Program-made: the position numbers and the translations under genes
Part shown: in pieces, positions 26,932-36,221 of the stretch
Layout: every line of letters begins with the position of its first letter
How positions within the stretch are numbered: the stretch's first letter is position 1
The notes under the pieces: model-generated
What the model was told of the DNA's origin: nothing
Database searches by the model: none
Seen by the model: only the letters and a program-made list of their open reading frames with translations
From: CAIYRG01 sp964446945
GTDB taxonomy: Bacteria > Pseudomonadota > Alphaproteobacteria > Micropepsales > Micropepsaceae
Assembly (NCBI GenBank): GCA_964446945.1
Contig: CAYUQO010000003.1
Coordinates: forward strand, 124,001-188,000
Reading direction: 5' to 3'
Length of the DNA: 64,000 nt

Positions 26932-29313
26932 ATGTCGGCACAGCAGCCAGATCAGGGCGGCATTCGCGCCAACCGGCCGAAATTTTTTGGCGCCGCCGTC
27001 AAACGGCGGGAAGACCCCGCGCTGATCACCGGCAGGGGCCATTTCGTTGACGATCTGCGTCTTGCCGGCACGCTGCACGCCGCGTTTACGCGCAGCGCGC
27101 ATGCTCATGCGAAAATCCGCGGCATCGACACCTCGGCGGCACGCGCGCTGCCGGGCGTCCATGCCGTCCTGACCTTTGCCGATCTGCCCGAACCAGCACA
27201 GCGGCGATTTTCGCTGCTCGTCCCCAATCCTGCGATCACCCAGCTTTTCATGCCGCAGGCGCTCGCCGAGGATGGAGTCTGCTATGTCGGCGAACCCATC
27301 GCGATGGTCGTTGCCGACACGCGCTACATCGCCGAGGATGCCGCCAGTCTCGTCGATGTCGATTATGAGGTTCTGCCCGCCGCCTCCGATTGCCGCGCCG
27401 CACTCGCGCCCGGTGCGCCTCTCGTACATGCCGGGACAACATCCAATCTGGCCGCCCGCGTGCCGTTCAGCCATGGCGACAATGACGCCGCCTTCGCCAA
27501 AGCCAAGCATATTTTCACCGAGAATCTGAAAACCCATCGCGGTGGACCGTTTTTCATGGAGTGCCGCGGTCTGGTGGCCAGTTACGATGCGGTCACCGAC
27601 TGCTTCACGGTCTATGTCTCTTCGCAAAGTTCGCACCGCGTAAAGCGGCAATTCCTCGATCAGCTCGACCTCAACGACAATCAGCTCCGGGTGATCACGC
27701 CAGATGTCGGCGGAGGCTTCGGTCCCAAAGGTGTTCTGTATCCGGAATATCCCTGCGTTGCCGTGGCGGCTCAGAAACTGGGCCGGCCGGTGAAATGGAT
27801 CGAGGACCGGCGCGAAAATTTCGTCGCCACCCATCAGGAGCGCGACGCGTACTGGGATCTCGAGATTGCCGTGGACGAGAACGCAAAAATTCTCGGGCTC
27901 CGCGGCCGGATGATCCACGACGAAGGCGCTTATCTGCCATGGGGCCTCACAGTGCCATGGATTGCGGCAACCACGGTGCCCGGCCCCTACGTCGTGCCGA
28001 GCTACAAGATGGAAGTCGTTGTCGCATTCACGAACAAAATCTCAACCACGCCGGTGCGGGGGGCGGGGCGTCCGTCCGGTGTCTTTGTCATGGAGCGCCT
28101 GATGGATCGCGTCGCCCATGAACTTGGGCTCGATCCCGCTGAAGTCCGGCGGCGCAATCTCGTGCAACCGGAGCAGATGCCATACAAAGTCGGCATCGTA
28201 TTTCGCGACGGCCGGCCGGTCACTTATGACAGCGGCGATTATCCCAAATGCCAGGCGACCGCGTTGGATGCGGCCGATTACGAGGGATTTCAAACCCGGC
28301 AGCAGCAGGCGCGCAAACAGGGCAGGTTCATCGGCATTGGCATGGCCAATGCTGTCGAAGCGACGGGTCTTGGTCCATATGAAGGCGTGACGGTGCGCAT
28401 TTCGACCACCGGCAAGATCAGCATGTACACGGGCGCGACGCCGCACGGTCAATCGCACAAGACCGTCCTGTCCCAGATCGTCGCCGATGAGTTGGGCGTG
28501 GACTACGAAGACATCACGGTGGTGACCGGCGACACTGCGAGCATAGCGTTCGGCATGGGCACATTCGCGGCGCGGACTGCCGTGAACGCCGGATCGTCGG
28601 CGCATCTTGCGGCCGCGGAACTGGCGAAGAAAATGAAGCAGATAGCCGCCGGCATGCTGCAGGTCCAGGAAAGCGAGATTGAACTCAGCAACGGTTTTGC
28701 GCAGGTCCGCAATGAGCCGGAAAAGCGCAAGCATTTCCGCGAACTTTCATTCCGCGCAGCCGGTATGCCGGGTGTTTCGATGGCCGGCGGCATGGCTCCG
28801 GGACTGGAGCACACCGCCTATTTCACGCCCGACCAGTCGACCTATTCCAACGGTACACATGTCGCCGAAGTCGAAGTGGACATCGAGACCGGCGGTGTGG
28901 AAATCCTGCGCTACATTGTGATGCATGATTGCGGCAAGGTCATCAATCCGATGGTTGTCGAAGGCCAGGTGCAGGGCGGCGTCGCGCACGGCGTCGGCAA
29001 TGCGCTGTTCGAGCGCATGATCTATGACGACAATGCGCAGCCCCTGAACATGAATTTCGGCGAATATCTGCTGCCCGGTTCGACCGATGTGCCGACCGTC
29101 GAATTGCATCACATGGAAACCCCGTCACCGTTGAATCCGATCGGCGTCAAAGGGGCAGGCGAGGGCGGAACGATTCCGGCCATCGCGGCGATCATCGCGG
29201 CAGTGGAGAACGCGCTGCAGCCCTTCGGCGTCAAGCTCAGCGAAGCGCCGGCATCACCGAGCCACATCCTCGGCTTGATCCGGGATGCGGAAGTCAGACG
29301 GGCTGCGGAATGA
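26932..29313 (+). CDS. Molybdenum hydroxylase large subunit (xanthine dehydrogenase/CoxL family)
   Basis: A 793-residue molybdopterin-binding subunit. It shows GRGHFVDDL near 33, the GGGFGPKG molybdopterin motif near 260, PVRGAGRPSGVFVMERLMD near 373 (related to the form II AYRGAGR loop, but beginning with VRGAGR) and the late GVKGAGEGGTIP with the catalytic Glu near 744. These enzymes hydroxylate N-heteroaromatic rings or aldehydes with water as oxygen source. The [2Fe-2S] and FAD subunits that normally accompany it are absent from the window. The ATG at 26932 follows AAGGAGAAGGA; a longer frame starts at 26842. The last 20 bases overlap the convergent desaturase. Confidence 0.88.
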   Translation: MSAQQPDQGGIRANRPKFFGAAVKRREDPALITGRGHFVDDLRLAGTLHAAFTRSAHAHAKIRGIDTSAARALPGVHAVLTFADLPEPAQRRFSLLVPNPAITQLFMPQALAEDGVCYVGEPIAMVVADTRYIAEDAASLVDVDYEVLPAASDCRAALAPGAPLVHAGTTSNLAARVPFSHGDNDAAFAKAKHIFTENLKTHRGGPFFMECRGLVASYDAVTDCFTVYVSSQSSHRVKRQFLDQLDLNDNQLRVITPDVGGGFGPKGVLYPEYPCVAVAAQKLGRPVKWIEDRRENFVATHQERDAYWDLEIAVDENAKILGLRGRMIHDEGAYLPWGLTVPWIAATTVPGPYVVPSYKMEVVVAFTNKISTTPVRGAGRPSGVFVMERLMDRVAHELGLDPAEVRRRNLVQPEQMPYKVGIVFRDGRPVTYDSGDYPKCQATALDAADYEGFQTRQQQARKQGRFIGIGMANAVEATGLGPYEGVTVRISTTGKISMYTGATPHGQSHKTVLSQIVADELGVDYEDITVVTGDTASIAFGMGTFAARTAVNAGSSAHLAAAELAKKMKQIAAGMLQVQESEIELSNGFAQVRNEPEKRKHFRELSFRAAGMPGVSMAGGMAPGLEHTAYFTPDQSTYSNGTHVAEVEVDIETGGVEILRYIVMHDCGKVINPMVVEGQVQGGVAHGVGNALFERMIYDDNAQPLNMNFGEYLLPGSTDVPTVELHHMETPSPLNPIGVKGAGEGGTIPAIAAIIAAVENALQPFGVKLSEAPASPSHILGLIRDAEVRRAAE

Positions 29314-30376
29314 GCCGCCCAGTGGTCGGCCGGCCGGAAAAATCCGTCCAGCACATCCGCCGATAGTCGAACAGTTTGCAGATCCTGCAAATCTGAAAAT
29401 AGCTGCGCGGAGTCAGCCGGTATTCCAACAGATGCGCATAGCCGGTCTTCAGCGCGGCTTCCGCTTTCGGCATTGCATAGACAGGTATTCCGGTTTGCAC
29501 ATGATGTGAGTTGTGCAGCAGCAGGTTGGTCCACAGCGGCATGATGTTGACCGGCATCTCCACCGACGCCGTGTGCGGGGCCAGCGACCGGCACTTGCTC
29601 CAGTCCTCCTCACTGTCGAACCATGGAATCGCCGGATGCGTATGGTTCACGTAGACGGTCAGCGCCATCAGGTAATTCCACAGCGCGAACGGTATCGCCC
29701 AGCCGAACAGCAACACGTGCAGCAGCGAGTTTTCCGGCGTGAGGATTTTTCCGGCGGTCGCAAGGAGGGAAATCGTCAGCAACAGACCCGTCACTGCAAA
29801 AGTGGTATCGGGCAAATGCCGCTTCCAGTCTTTGCGAACCTCGGGCGCCAGCGGCAGCAGCACGTGGTGCGGCCAGAATGCCTTATAATAGTACAGGATC
29901 GGTCCGGCCGGGCCGCGATAGATTCGCTCCAGCACACGGCGCCACCACGGCGCGCGGGCGTATTCGCCGGGGCTCATCGGCGTCCAGACATCATCGAAAC
30001 CTTTGAGATTTGTCCGCGCGTGGTGACGCTCGTTGTGGAACAACCGCCACAGGCTCAACGAATGTGCGCTGGGCACGAATGCGACCCGTCCAAGCCAGCG
30101 ATTCCAGGTGGTGCCGGGGACGAAACTGTTATGCCCGCAATCGTGACCAATGATGAAAAGCAGTCCGATCAGGAATCCGTTCGCGATGGCGCAAGAAAGG
30201 CTGACCGCGGCCGGCAGCGGCGCAATCGCCCCAGCAAGAGTCGCGGCATAGAGCACAAAATGAACCGAAAAAATCCGGATGCCTCTCGACAGGCTTCGGT
30301 TCTCGCGGGTGACCTCGGCCATCGCCCGCATCGCCGCACCCGACGGCTCCGAATGTATCAGTTCAGCCGAACTCAC
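29294..30376 (-). CDS. Membrane fatty acid desaturase-family protein
   Basis: A 360-residue membrane di-iron protein. The three histidine boxes are HDCGHNSF at 78-85, HNERHH at 114-119 and HNSHH at 288-292, with an extra NHTHP at 244-248. Three to four hydrophobic helices are visible (about 37-76 and 195-240). Such proteins introduce double bonds or hydroxyls into acyl chains or carotenoid-like terpenes; the acceptor cannot be read. The gene overlaps the molybdenum hydroxylase 3' end by 20 bases and is probably transcribed alone. Confidence 0.85.
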   Translation of the reverse strand: MSSAELIHSEPSGAAMRAMAEVTRENRSLSRGIRIFSVHFVLYAATLAGAIAPLPAAVSLSCAIANGFLIGLLFIIGHDCGHNSFVPGTTWNRWLGRVAFVPSAHSLSLWRLFHNERHHARTNLKGFDDVWTPMSPGEYARAPWWRRVLERIYRGPAGPILYYYKAFWPHHVLLPLAPEVRKDWKRHLPDTTFAVTGLLLTISLLATAGKILTPENSLLHVLLFGWAIPFALWNYLMALTVYVNHTHPAIPWFDSEEDWSKCRSLAPHTASVEMPVNIMPLWTNLLLHNSHHVQTGIPVYAMPKAEAALKTGYAHLLEYRLTPRSYFQICRICKLFDYRRMCWTDFSGRPTTGRLIPQPV

Positions 30377-30435
30377 GACGACTCTGCCCCCATGCGGCCG
30401 AGGATTCTTTAACTCAGAGCGGATGAGTGCGCCAG

Positions 30436-31830
30436 CTAGGGCGAAATCTCTTCCAGCACCCGGCTCTTCGTTTCCACCGCAAAGAGTTGCACCACCACGG
30501 CGGCGCTTAAGGCGACGAGGCCGAAAACCAGAAACACCGATGCCAGGTCGGAGCGCGCAACCAGCACGCCCACGATGTTCGGGCCGATGATGGAAGCCAG
30601 CCGCAGCCAGGCGGTGGCCGTACCGACGCCGAGTGCGCGCGTGCGAGTCGGATAAAGCTCAGGTGTGTACAGATAGACCGCGAGCGACATCGTGCCGATG
30701 CACATATTGCTCAACGTGCCGAGCAGCAACACATGCAGCGCAGTGTCTGCACCCGTGTACCACAGGGCAAGCAGCGCCGCGGCGGAACCGGTGAAAGCCG
30801 CCGCGAACCATGCGCGCCGGCCGGTGCGGTCGATCAGCATCGCACAGGCAAAACTGGAAAACAGGGTCACGACATTGGTGATCAGCTGATAACGCAGCGC
30901 GGTCCCCAGCGGCAGGTGGAACACCGTGCGGTACAGAGTCGGCATCCAGGTGGCGAGCCCGTAATTCACGAAATAGGTTGCGAACCAGATCACCCACACG
31001 ACCATTGTCCGCCGCATGTAGACGGGCCCGAACAGATCGGACCACGAACTGCTCTTCAGCGGCGCCGGCACCGACAATTGCGGCGCGGGGAGTTCGCGCC
31101 GCAATGCACGCTCAGTCCCGGTTTCGACGACGCGCATCGCCGCTTCGGCTTCGGCGCGATGCCCCTTCGCCGCCAGCCAGCGCGGGCTTTCCGGCAGCAG
31201 GCGCTGCAGCACGAAAACCAGCAGCGACGGCAGCGCGCCGGCAATGAATATTGCCTGCCAGCCGAGATTCGGCACCAGCCAAAGCCCCAGCACCGACGCG
31301 GCAAGAATGCCGCACGGAAATACCAGTTCGAACAACAGTACGAATCGCCCGCGCGCCCGCGCTGGGGCAAGCTCATTGATATAAGTGGCAGCCACCGGCA
31401 CTTCGCCGCCGAGACCGAAGCCCTGCGCAATCCGGCAAACCAGCAGCGACAGGTAACTCCAGGAAAAGGCGCAGGCGAGGCTGAGCGCGCCAAAAATCGC
31501 AATCGAGCCCATCAGCGATTTCAGCCGGCCAAAGCGCTCGGCAAACCACCCGAAAAAAAGCGCGCCGAACAATTGTCCGAAAAATCCGCCGGAGATCAGG
31601 ATTCCTGCCTGTTGCGGCGACAGATGCCAGAGCAGCACCACAACCGGCAGCACATAAGCGATTGCGAGTGCGTCGAAGGCATCAAAGAAGGTGGCGCTGC
31701 CGATGATGATGCGCGCCCTGATTTGCCAGGATGTCAGGGGCAGGCGCTCGATGCGCGCCGCCATATCGGAAGCGATATGGTCGTCAGCGGCAATCGTGGC
31801 GACGTCAGAAACCGCGGCCATTCGGATCAT
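30436..31830 (-). CDS. MFS transporter (metabolite:proton symporter type)
   Basis: A 464-residue twelve-helix carrier. The motif DAFDALAIAYVLP lies in helix 1 and the loop 2-3 signature GWFAERFGRLKSL near 100; PESPRWL near 215 is the sugar/aromatic-acid carrier signature at the end of helix 6. Family members take up aromatic acids, sugars or dicarboxylates with protons. The open frame begins at a TTG at 31839; the ATG at 31830 is preferred, with another ATG at 31821 possible. It follows the RND gene on the same strand with a 72-base gap. Confidence 0.82.
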   Translation of the reverse strand: MIRMAAVSDVATIAADDHIASDMAARIERLPLTSWQIRARIIIGSATFFDAFDALAIAYVLPVVVLLWHLSPQQAGILISGGFFGQLFGALFFGWFAERFGRLKSLMGSIAIFGALSLACAFSWSYLSLLVCRIAQGFGLGGEVPVAATYINELAPARARGRFVLLFELVFPCGILAASVLGLWLVPNLGWQAIFIAGALPSLLVFVLQRLLPESPRWLAAKGHRAEAEAAMRVVETGTERALRRELPAPQLSVPAPLKSSSWSDLFGPVYMRRTMVVWVIWFATYFVNYGLATWMPTLYRTVFHLPLGTALRYQLITNVVTLFSSFACAMLIDRTGRRAWFAAAFTGSAAALLALWYTGADTALHVLLLGTLSNMCIGTMSLAVYLYTPELYPTRTRALGVGTATAWLRLASIIGPNIVGVLVARSDLASVFLVFGLVALSAAVVVQLFAVETKSRVLEEISP

Positions 31831-31902
31831 TTCAAGCAATCACCAAACAGGATGCGCGTTTTTTGTCTTCACGCAAGGGGCGCCGCATTCAATCCGGTGT
31901 TG

Positions 31903-34900
31903 TCAACCTGCAGAATCCGCTTGTGAGTCGCACACTTGCGGCTGCGCCTCCGGAGCAGGCGGCTGATCGCTTACCATCTCCTCTTGTGATGCGGCGGAGC
32001 GGCGCCACGAGCCGGAACGAAGCCCGTCGAGATACAAATACACGACAGGTGTCGTGTACAGCGTCAGAAGCTGGCTGAGCGCGAGCCCCCCGACCATGGC
32101 ATAGCCCAAAGGCTGACGCAGCTCCGAACCGGTCCCGCTGAACAACGCGAGCGGCATTCCAGCAAGGAGCGCTGCAGTCGTCGTCATCAAAATAGGGCGA
32201 AACCGCAACAGGCAGGCTTCGCGGATTGCCGCCTCGGATGACATTGCCCGCTCGCGTTCGGCCGCAATGGCAAAATCGACCAGCATGATTCCGTTCTTTT
32301 TGACGATCCCGATCAGGAGCAGGATTCCGGCGATGCCGATCAGCGACAAATCGATATGGGCGATACGAAGTGCGATCAATGCACCCAGTGCCGCCGAAGG
32401 CAGGGTGGACAGGATAGTGAGGGGGTGCAGGAAACTCTCATAGAGAATTCCAAGAATAATGTAGACGGCTGCCAGCGCGGCTGCGATCAGGATGAATTCG
32501 TCGGGGAGCGCTGCTTCAAATGCCTGCGCGTTTCCGACAAAGACGCCGGTGACGGTTGGCGGCATGCCGATGTCATTCGCCCCCCTCTGAATGGCCGCAA
32601 TCGCCTCGCCCAGAGCCACCCCATTTTGCAGGTTGAACGACATCGTCACTGCCGGAAACTGATCGTCGTGTGCGACCGAAAGGGGCCCGGGAGTGGTGGC
32701 GACGGATACGAAGGTGGAAAGGGGCACTGCTGCACCGGTCAGCGGTGACTTGAGATAGATGCGATCAAGGGTCGCGAAAGAACCCTGCTGTTCCGGCGCA
32801 ACCTCCAGCACGATCCAGTACGTGTTCAATTGCGTGAAATACTGCGTGACCTGCCGCTGTCCAAAAGCGTCATCCAGCGTCTGGTCGATTGCATCCGGTG
32901 AAATCCCGAACGTCGCTGCACGATCACGGTTGATCGCCAGCCGCAGCTGGGGTGCATCGGCAAACAAGTCGCTAAGCACGTCAGTAATTTCCGGCAGCGT
33001 GCGGAGCCGGTCCATCAGGCGCGCCGACCATGTGATCAGTTCCGCGACATTCGTATCCTTCAGGATGAACTGAAAATTGCCGCGAGATGCCCGGCCTCCA
33101 AGAGCGATGTCCTGGGTTGCATTCAATGCCAGCGTCACGCCGGGTACGCGGGCAAGCTGCGGCCGCAGCCGTGCGATGATTTGGGTGGCGGTACTGTCGC
33201 GTTCGCCACGCGGCTTGAGGGCAACAAAGAAACGCGCAGTGTTCGCCGTCTCGGCATTGCCGTTGACGCCGGTACTGCCGGTTTGCGAGGCAAGCCCGAC
33301 GATATCGGGATCACGAAGAATGATTTGCCCCAATTGCCGTTGCAGACGCATCATTTCTTCCGGTGAAACGCCCTCGCCAGCTTCCGCCAGCCCCTGGATC
33401 ATTCCGGTGTCTTCAATGGGCAGAAAACCCTTCGGAATTTCGATTGCCAGGAGAATCGTGAGCACAACAGCCGTGACAAACGCGCCGAGCGTCAGGCCCC
33501 GATTTCGCAGCGCTGCATCCAGCGTCTGCCCATAGAGGCGTTGCAACGCGGGAAGCCACTTTCCGGCAGAAACCGCCGGGGCAAGATTGCGGCCGCACAG
33601 CATCGGGGCGAGGGTCAGCGATACAAACACGGAAACCGCAATTGCGGCGGTAATCGTGAGTGCGAATTCGCGGAACAGCCGGCCCATGATTCCACCCATG
33701 AACAGCAGTGGAATGAATACCGCGGCCAAAGAGATGCTGATGGAGAGGACCGTGAACACAACTTGGCGGGTACCGGTCAGTGCGGCGTCCATCGCCGACG
33801 CCCCGCCTTCCATGTGCCGGTGAATGTTCTCGATGACGACGATCGCATCGTCCACGACAAAGCCAACCGCGATGGTCAGTGCCATCAGGGAAAGATTGTC
33901 GAGGCTGAAGTGCAGCGCATACATGGCTGCAAATGCACCGAGCAGTGCGAGCACTATCGTCGCGCCGGAGATCGCGGCAGCACGTCCACTGCGCAGGAAC
34001 AGCAACAGAACGCCAACCACGAGCAGTATGGTGAACGCCAAAGTGAATTCGGTGTCGAGAACCGATGCGCGAATGGTGCCGGTGCGATCGAGAAGGGTCG
34101 TCACGGAAATTGCAGGTGGCAGATTTGCCGTCAGGCGGGGTAATAGGGCGCGGATCCGTTGCGCCGTGTCGATGATGTTGGCGCCGGGCTGTTTGTAGAT
34201 ACTCAGCAGGATTGCAGGCCGGTTTCTGTCAAACGCAGCCGAATACCGGTCGGTCGGGGCGGCAATTGCGCGGCCGATGTCGCGGATCCGAACCGGTCCA
34301 TTGTTCCGGTAAGCGATGATCTGATTGTTGTATTCAGCCGCTTCGGTGATCTGGTCATTGGACACAATGGTGAAGCTGGATTTTGCTCCGATCATTGCGC
34401 CCTTTGCGGCGTTACTGGTGGCATTTACGACGGCGCTACGAAGATCTTCCAGGGTCATTCCGCTCGCGGCCAGCTTCGCGGGATCGGCCTGAATCCGGAT
34501 GGCAGGCCGCTGTTCGCCGCCAATTGAGACCTGGGCAACGCCGGGCACATGAGCGATCTGCTGCGCCAGATAATTGTCGGCGTACTCATCGACCGTGATC
34601 ACCGGCAGCAAATCCGAATGGACCGACAACATCAGTATGGGTGCGTCGGCCGGATTGAATTTCCGGTAAGTGGGTGGGGTTGTCATGGTCTGCGGCAAGG
34701 TCCGGCCTGCCGCTGTGATTGCAGCCTGGACATCCTGCGCGGCCGCATCGATGTTGCGTTCCAGATCGAACTGGACAGTGATCCCCGTCGCGCCAAGTGC
34801 GCTGAACGATGTCAATTCCGTCACGCCGGCAATTTGCGCCAACTGCCGCTCGAGAGGCGCGGCGACCGATGTGGACATTGTGTCGGCGCTCGCACCGCTG

Positions 34901-35052
34901 AGAGTGGCGGTGACCTGAATCGTCGGGAAATCGATCTGCGGCAGCGGAGCGACAGCGAGGCGTGGAAAGGCTGCCAGCCCAAGCAGCGCAATCGCCGCCA
35001 TCAGGAGACATGTCGCGACCGGACGGCGGATGAACGGCGCGGCGAAATTCAT
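31903..35052 (-). CDS. RND (HAE1/MdtB-C-like) efflux pump inner-membrane subunit
   Basis: A 1049-residue tripartite-type pump subunit with two six-helix halves and two large periplasmic loops. It begins NFAAPFIRRPVATCLLMAAIAL, has the proton-relay Asp pair in VGFVVDDAIVVIENIHRH near 400, and IVKKNGIMLVDFA near 920. It exports drugs, detergents or aromatic compounds with proton antiport. The periplasmic adaptor and outer-membrane channel genes that normally sit beside it are missing, so it must borrow them. A divergent LysR gene 190 bases away is the likely regulator. Confidence 0.9.
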   Translation of the reverse strand: MNFAAPFIRRPVATCLLMAAIALLGLAAFPRLAVAPLPQIDFPTIQVTATLSGASADTMSTSVAAPLERQLAQIAGVTELTSFSALGATGITVQFDLERNIDAAAQDVQAAITAAGRTLPQTMTTPPTYRKFNPADAPILMLSVHSDLLPVITVDEYADNYLAQQIAHVPGVAQVSIGGEQRPAIRIQADPAKLAASGMTLEDLRSAVVNATSNAAKGAMIGAKSSFTIVSNDQITEAAEYNNQIIAYRNNGPVRIRDIGRAIAAPTDRYSAAFDRNRPAILLSIYKQPGANIIDTAQRIRALLPRLTANLPPAISVTTLLDRTGTIRASVLDTEFTLAFTILLVVGVLLLFLRSGRAAAISGATIVLALLGAFAAMYALHFSLDNLSLMALTIAVGFVVDDAIVVIENIHRHMEGGASAMDAALTGTRQVVFTVLSISISLAAVFIPLLFMGGIMGRLFREFALTITAAIAVSVFVSLTLAPMLCGRNLAPAVSAGKWLPALQRLYGQTLDAALRNRGLTLGAFVTAVVLTILLAIEIPKGFLPIEDTGMIQGLAEAGEGVSPEEMMRLQRQLGQIILRDPDIVGLASQTGSTGVNGNAETANTARFFVALKPRGERDSTATQIIARLRPQLARVPGVTLALNATQDIALGGRASRGNFQFILKDTNVAELITWSARLMDRLRTLPEITDVLSDLFADAPQLRLAINRDRAATFGISPDAIDQTLDDAFGQRQVTQYFTQLNTYWIVLEVAPEQQGSFATLDRIYLKSPLTGAAVPLSTFVSVATTPGPLSVAHDDQFPAVTMSFNLQNGVALGEAIAAIQRGANDIGMPPTVTGVFVGNAQAFEAALPDEFILIAAALAAVYIILGILYESFLHPLTILSTLPSAALGALIALRIAHIDLSLIGIAGILLLIGIVKKNGIMLVDFAIAAERERAMSSEAAIREACLLRFRPILMTTTAALLAGMPLALFSGTGSELRQPLGYAMVGGLALSQLLTLYTTPVVYLYLDGLRSGSWRRSAASQEEMVSDQPPAPEAQPQVCDSQADSAG

Positions 35053-35242
35053 TTCACGGCCGGCGTCAGTCTGTGCCCCGGGCGGAACAGAGCCACAGAT
35101 AATCTATGGCTGGCGGACATGAAGCGGCGGACCCCTCTGGAATCCAGAAAGCGGTACTTGTCGCGCGATTGTGGATGAAATGGTATTGTGGGCCAGCGAT
35201 ATGATCTAATGCTTTGCGCAAGTAAAACTTGGGGTCAGTCCC
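35053..35242. promoter_or_regulatory. Divergent RND/LysR promoter region
   Basis: This 190-base gap separates the divergent efflux gene and LysR gene, the usual arrangement for a LysR regulator and its target. It contains a 13-base inverted repeat TCTGG-AAT-CCAGA at 35136-35148, a candidate binding site. No convincing -10/-35 pair was identified. Confidence 0.45.
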
Positions 35243-36220
35243 ATGGCGAGGGGCGTTGCATACCTCAATGGATTGCGTGCCTTTGAGACCGCCGCGCGTC
35301 TCGGAAGCTTTACGCTGGCTGCACGGGAGCTTCACGTCACCCAGGCTGCCGTGAGTCAGCAGGTCCGCTTATTGGAGAAGCGGCTTGGATTTGCATTGTT
35401 TCACCGCCACGCCAATGAGCTTGAGCTCACCGATCAGGGCCGCGCTTTTCAGCCGGGTCTGACGGTCGCGTTTGAGGGCATTGACCGGCTGGCCGATCAG
35501 GTGGCGGCGATGCGATCAGGTCCGGTACTGGTCGCCGGCATTGCTCCGGCATTTGCGCTGAACTGGCTCATTCCACGGCTGACCTCGTTCAGCCGGAAAC
35601 ATCCTGAAGTCGAATTCCGCATGGCGACCGGAGGGAAACGGCTTCCGCTGCGCGATGACTGGACATGTTCAGTCCGCCGCGGCGTCGGAGATTGGCCGGG
35701 TTATGTTGCCGAAGAGCTGTTCCCTGCAACGCTCGTTCCAGTCTGCACACCGGAGATCGCAAATGGACTGCGGCATCCCCGTGATCTGCACCGCGCGACA
35801 TTAATCGTGGTCGCGCATCTCCGCGACCAATGGAAATGGTGGTTTGATGCGGCAGGCTTGAATCAACCGGTTCAGCCCCGTGGCGAAGTGGTTTTCGAGA
35901 GCTCGCCCATGGCAATCAAAGCTGTGCTCGATGGAGTAGGCGTTGCGGTTGCCCAACTGCCCTATGTGAGCGATGCGCTGGCGAGTGGGCGCCTGGTTTC
36001 GCCATTCCCGATCGTGCGAAAGAAGTACGAGAGCTGGTATCTGGCCTACAGGCCGGTTCGAAGAGATGATCCAGCCCTACGGGCATTCCGCGAATGGCTG
36101 CATACAGAGGCCGCCGAGCAACGTGAGCAATATGAGCGGCTGATCTCGTCCGCGCCTGCGCAGCGCAAACGAAAGCTCCGCCAGTATCGTGACGTGATCG
36201 CATCCGCCGGAGAGAAGTGA
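35243..36220 (+). CDS. LysR-family transcriptional regulator (GcvA/AmpR-like)
   Basis: A 325-residue regulator. The helix-turn-helix spans about 8-67 with FETAARLGSFTLAARELHVTQAAVSQQ, and the periplasmic-binding-like effector domain follows from about 92. The N-terminal sequence is closest to the GcvA/AmpR group. It is divergent from the RND pump, which is its probable target; the effector is unknown. It ends one base before the stop of the convergent hydantoinase B gene. Confidence 0.88.
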   Translation: MARGVAYLNGLRAFETAARLGSFTLAARELHVTQAAVSQQVRLLEKRLGFALFHRHANELELTDQGRAFQPGLTVAFEGIDRLADQVAAMRSGPVLVAGIAPAFALNWLIPRLTSFSRKHPEVEFRMATGGKRLPLRDDWTCSVRRGVGDWPGYVAEELFPATLVPVCTPEIANGLRHPRDLHRATLIVVAHLRDQWKWWFDAAGLNQPVQPRGEVVFESSPMAIKAVLDGVGVAVAQLPYVSDALASGRLVSPFPIVRKKYESWYLAYRPVRRDDPALRAFREWLHTEAAEQREQYERLISSAPAQRKRKLRQYRDVIASAGEK

Positions 36221-36221
36221 T

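Noticed and set aside
26779..27918. 379-residue minus-strand open frame
   Set aside because: Antisense to the molybdenum hydroxylase 5' half; no recognisable domain.
31845..31902. Possible terminator after the RND gene
   Set aside because: Only a weak TGCGT/ACGCA pairing and no stable stem; read-through to the MFS gene cannot be excluded.
30733..31926. 397-residue plus-strand open frame
   Set aside because: Antisense to the MFS carrier; dominated by Arg, Gln and Pro with no motif.
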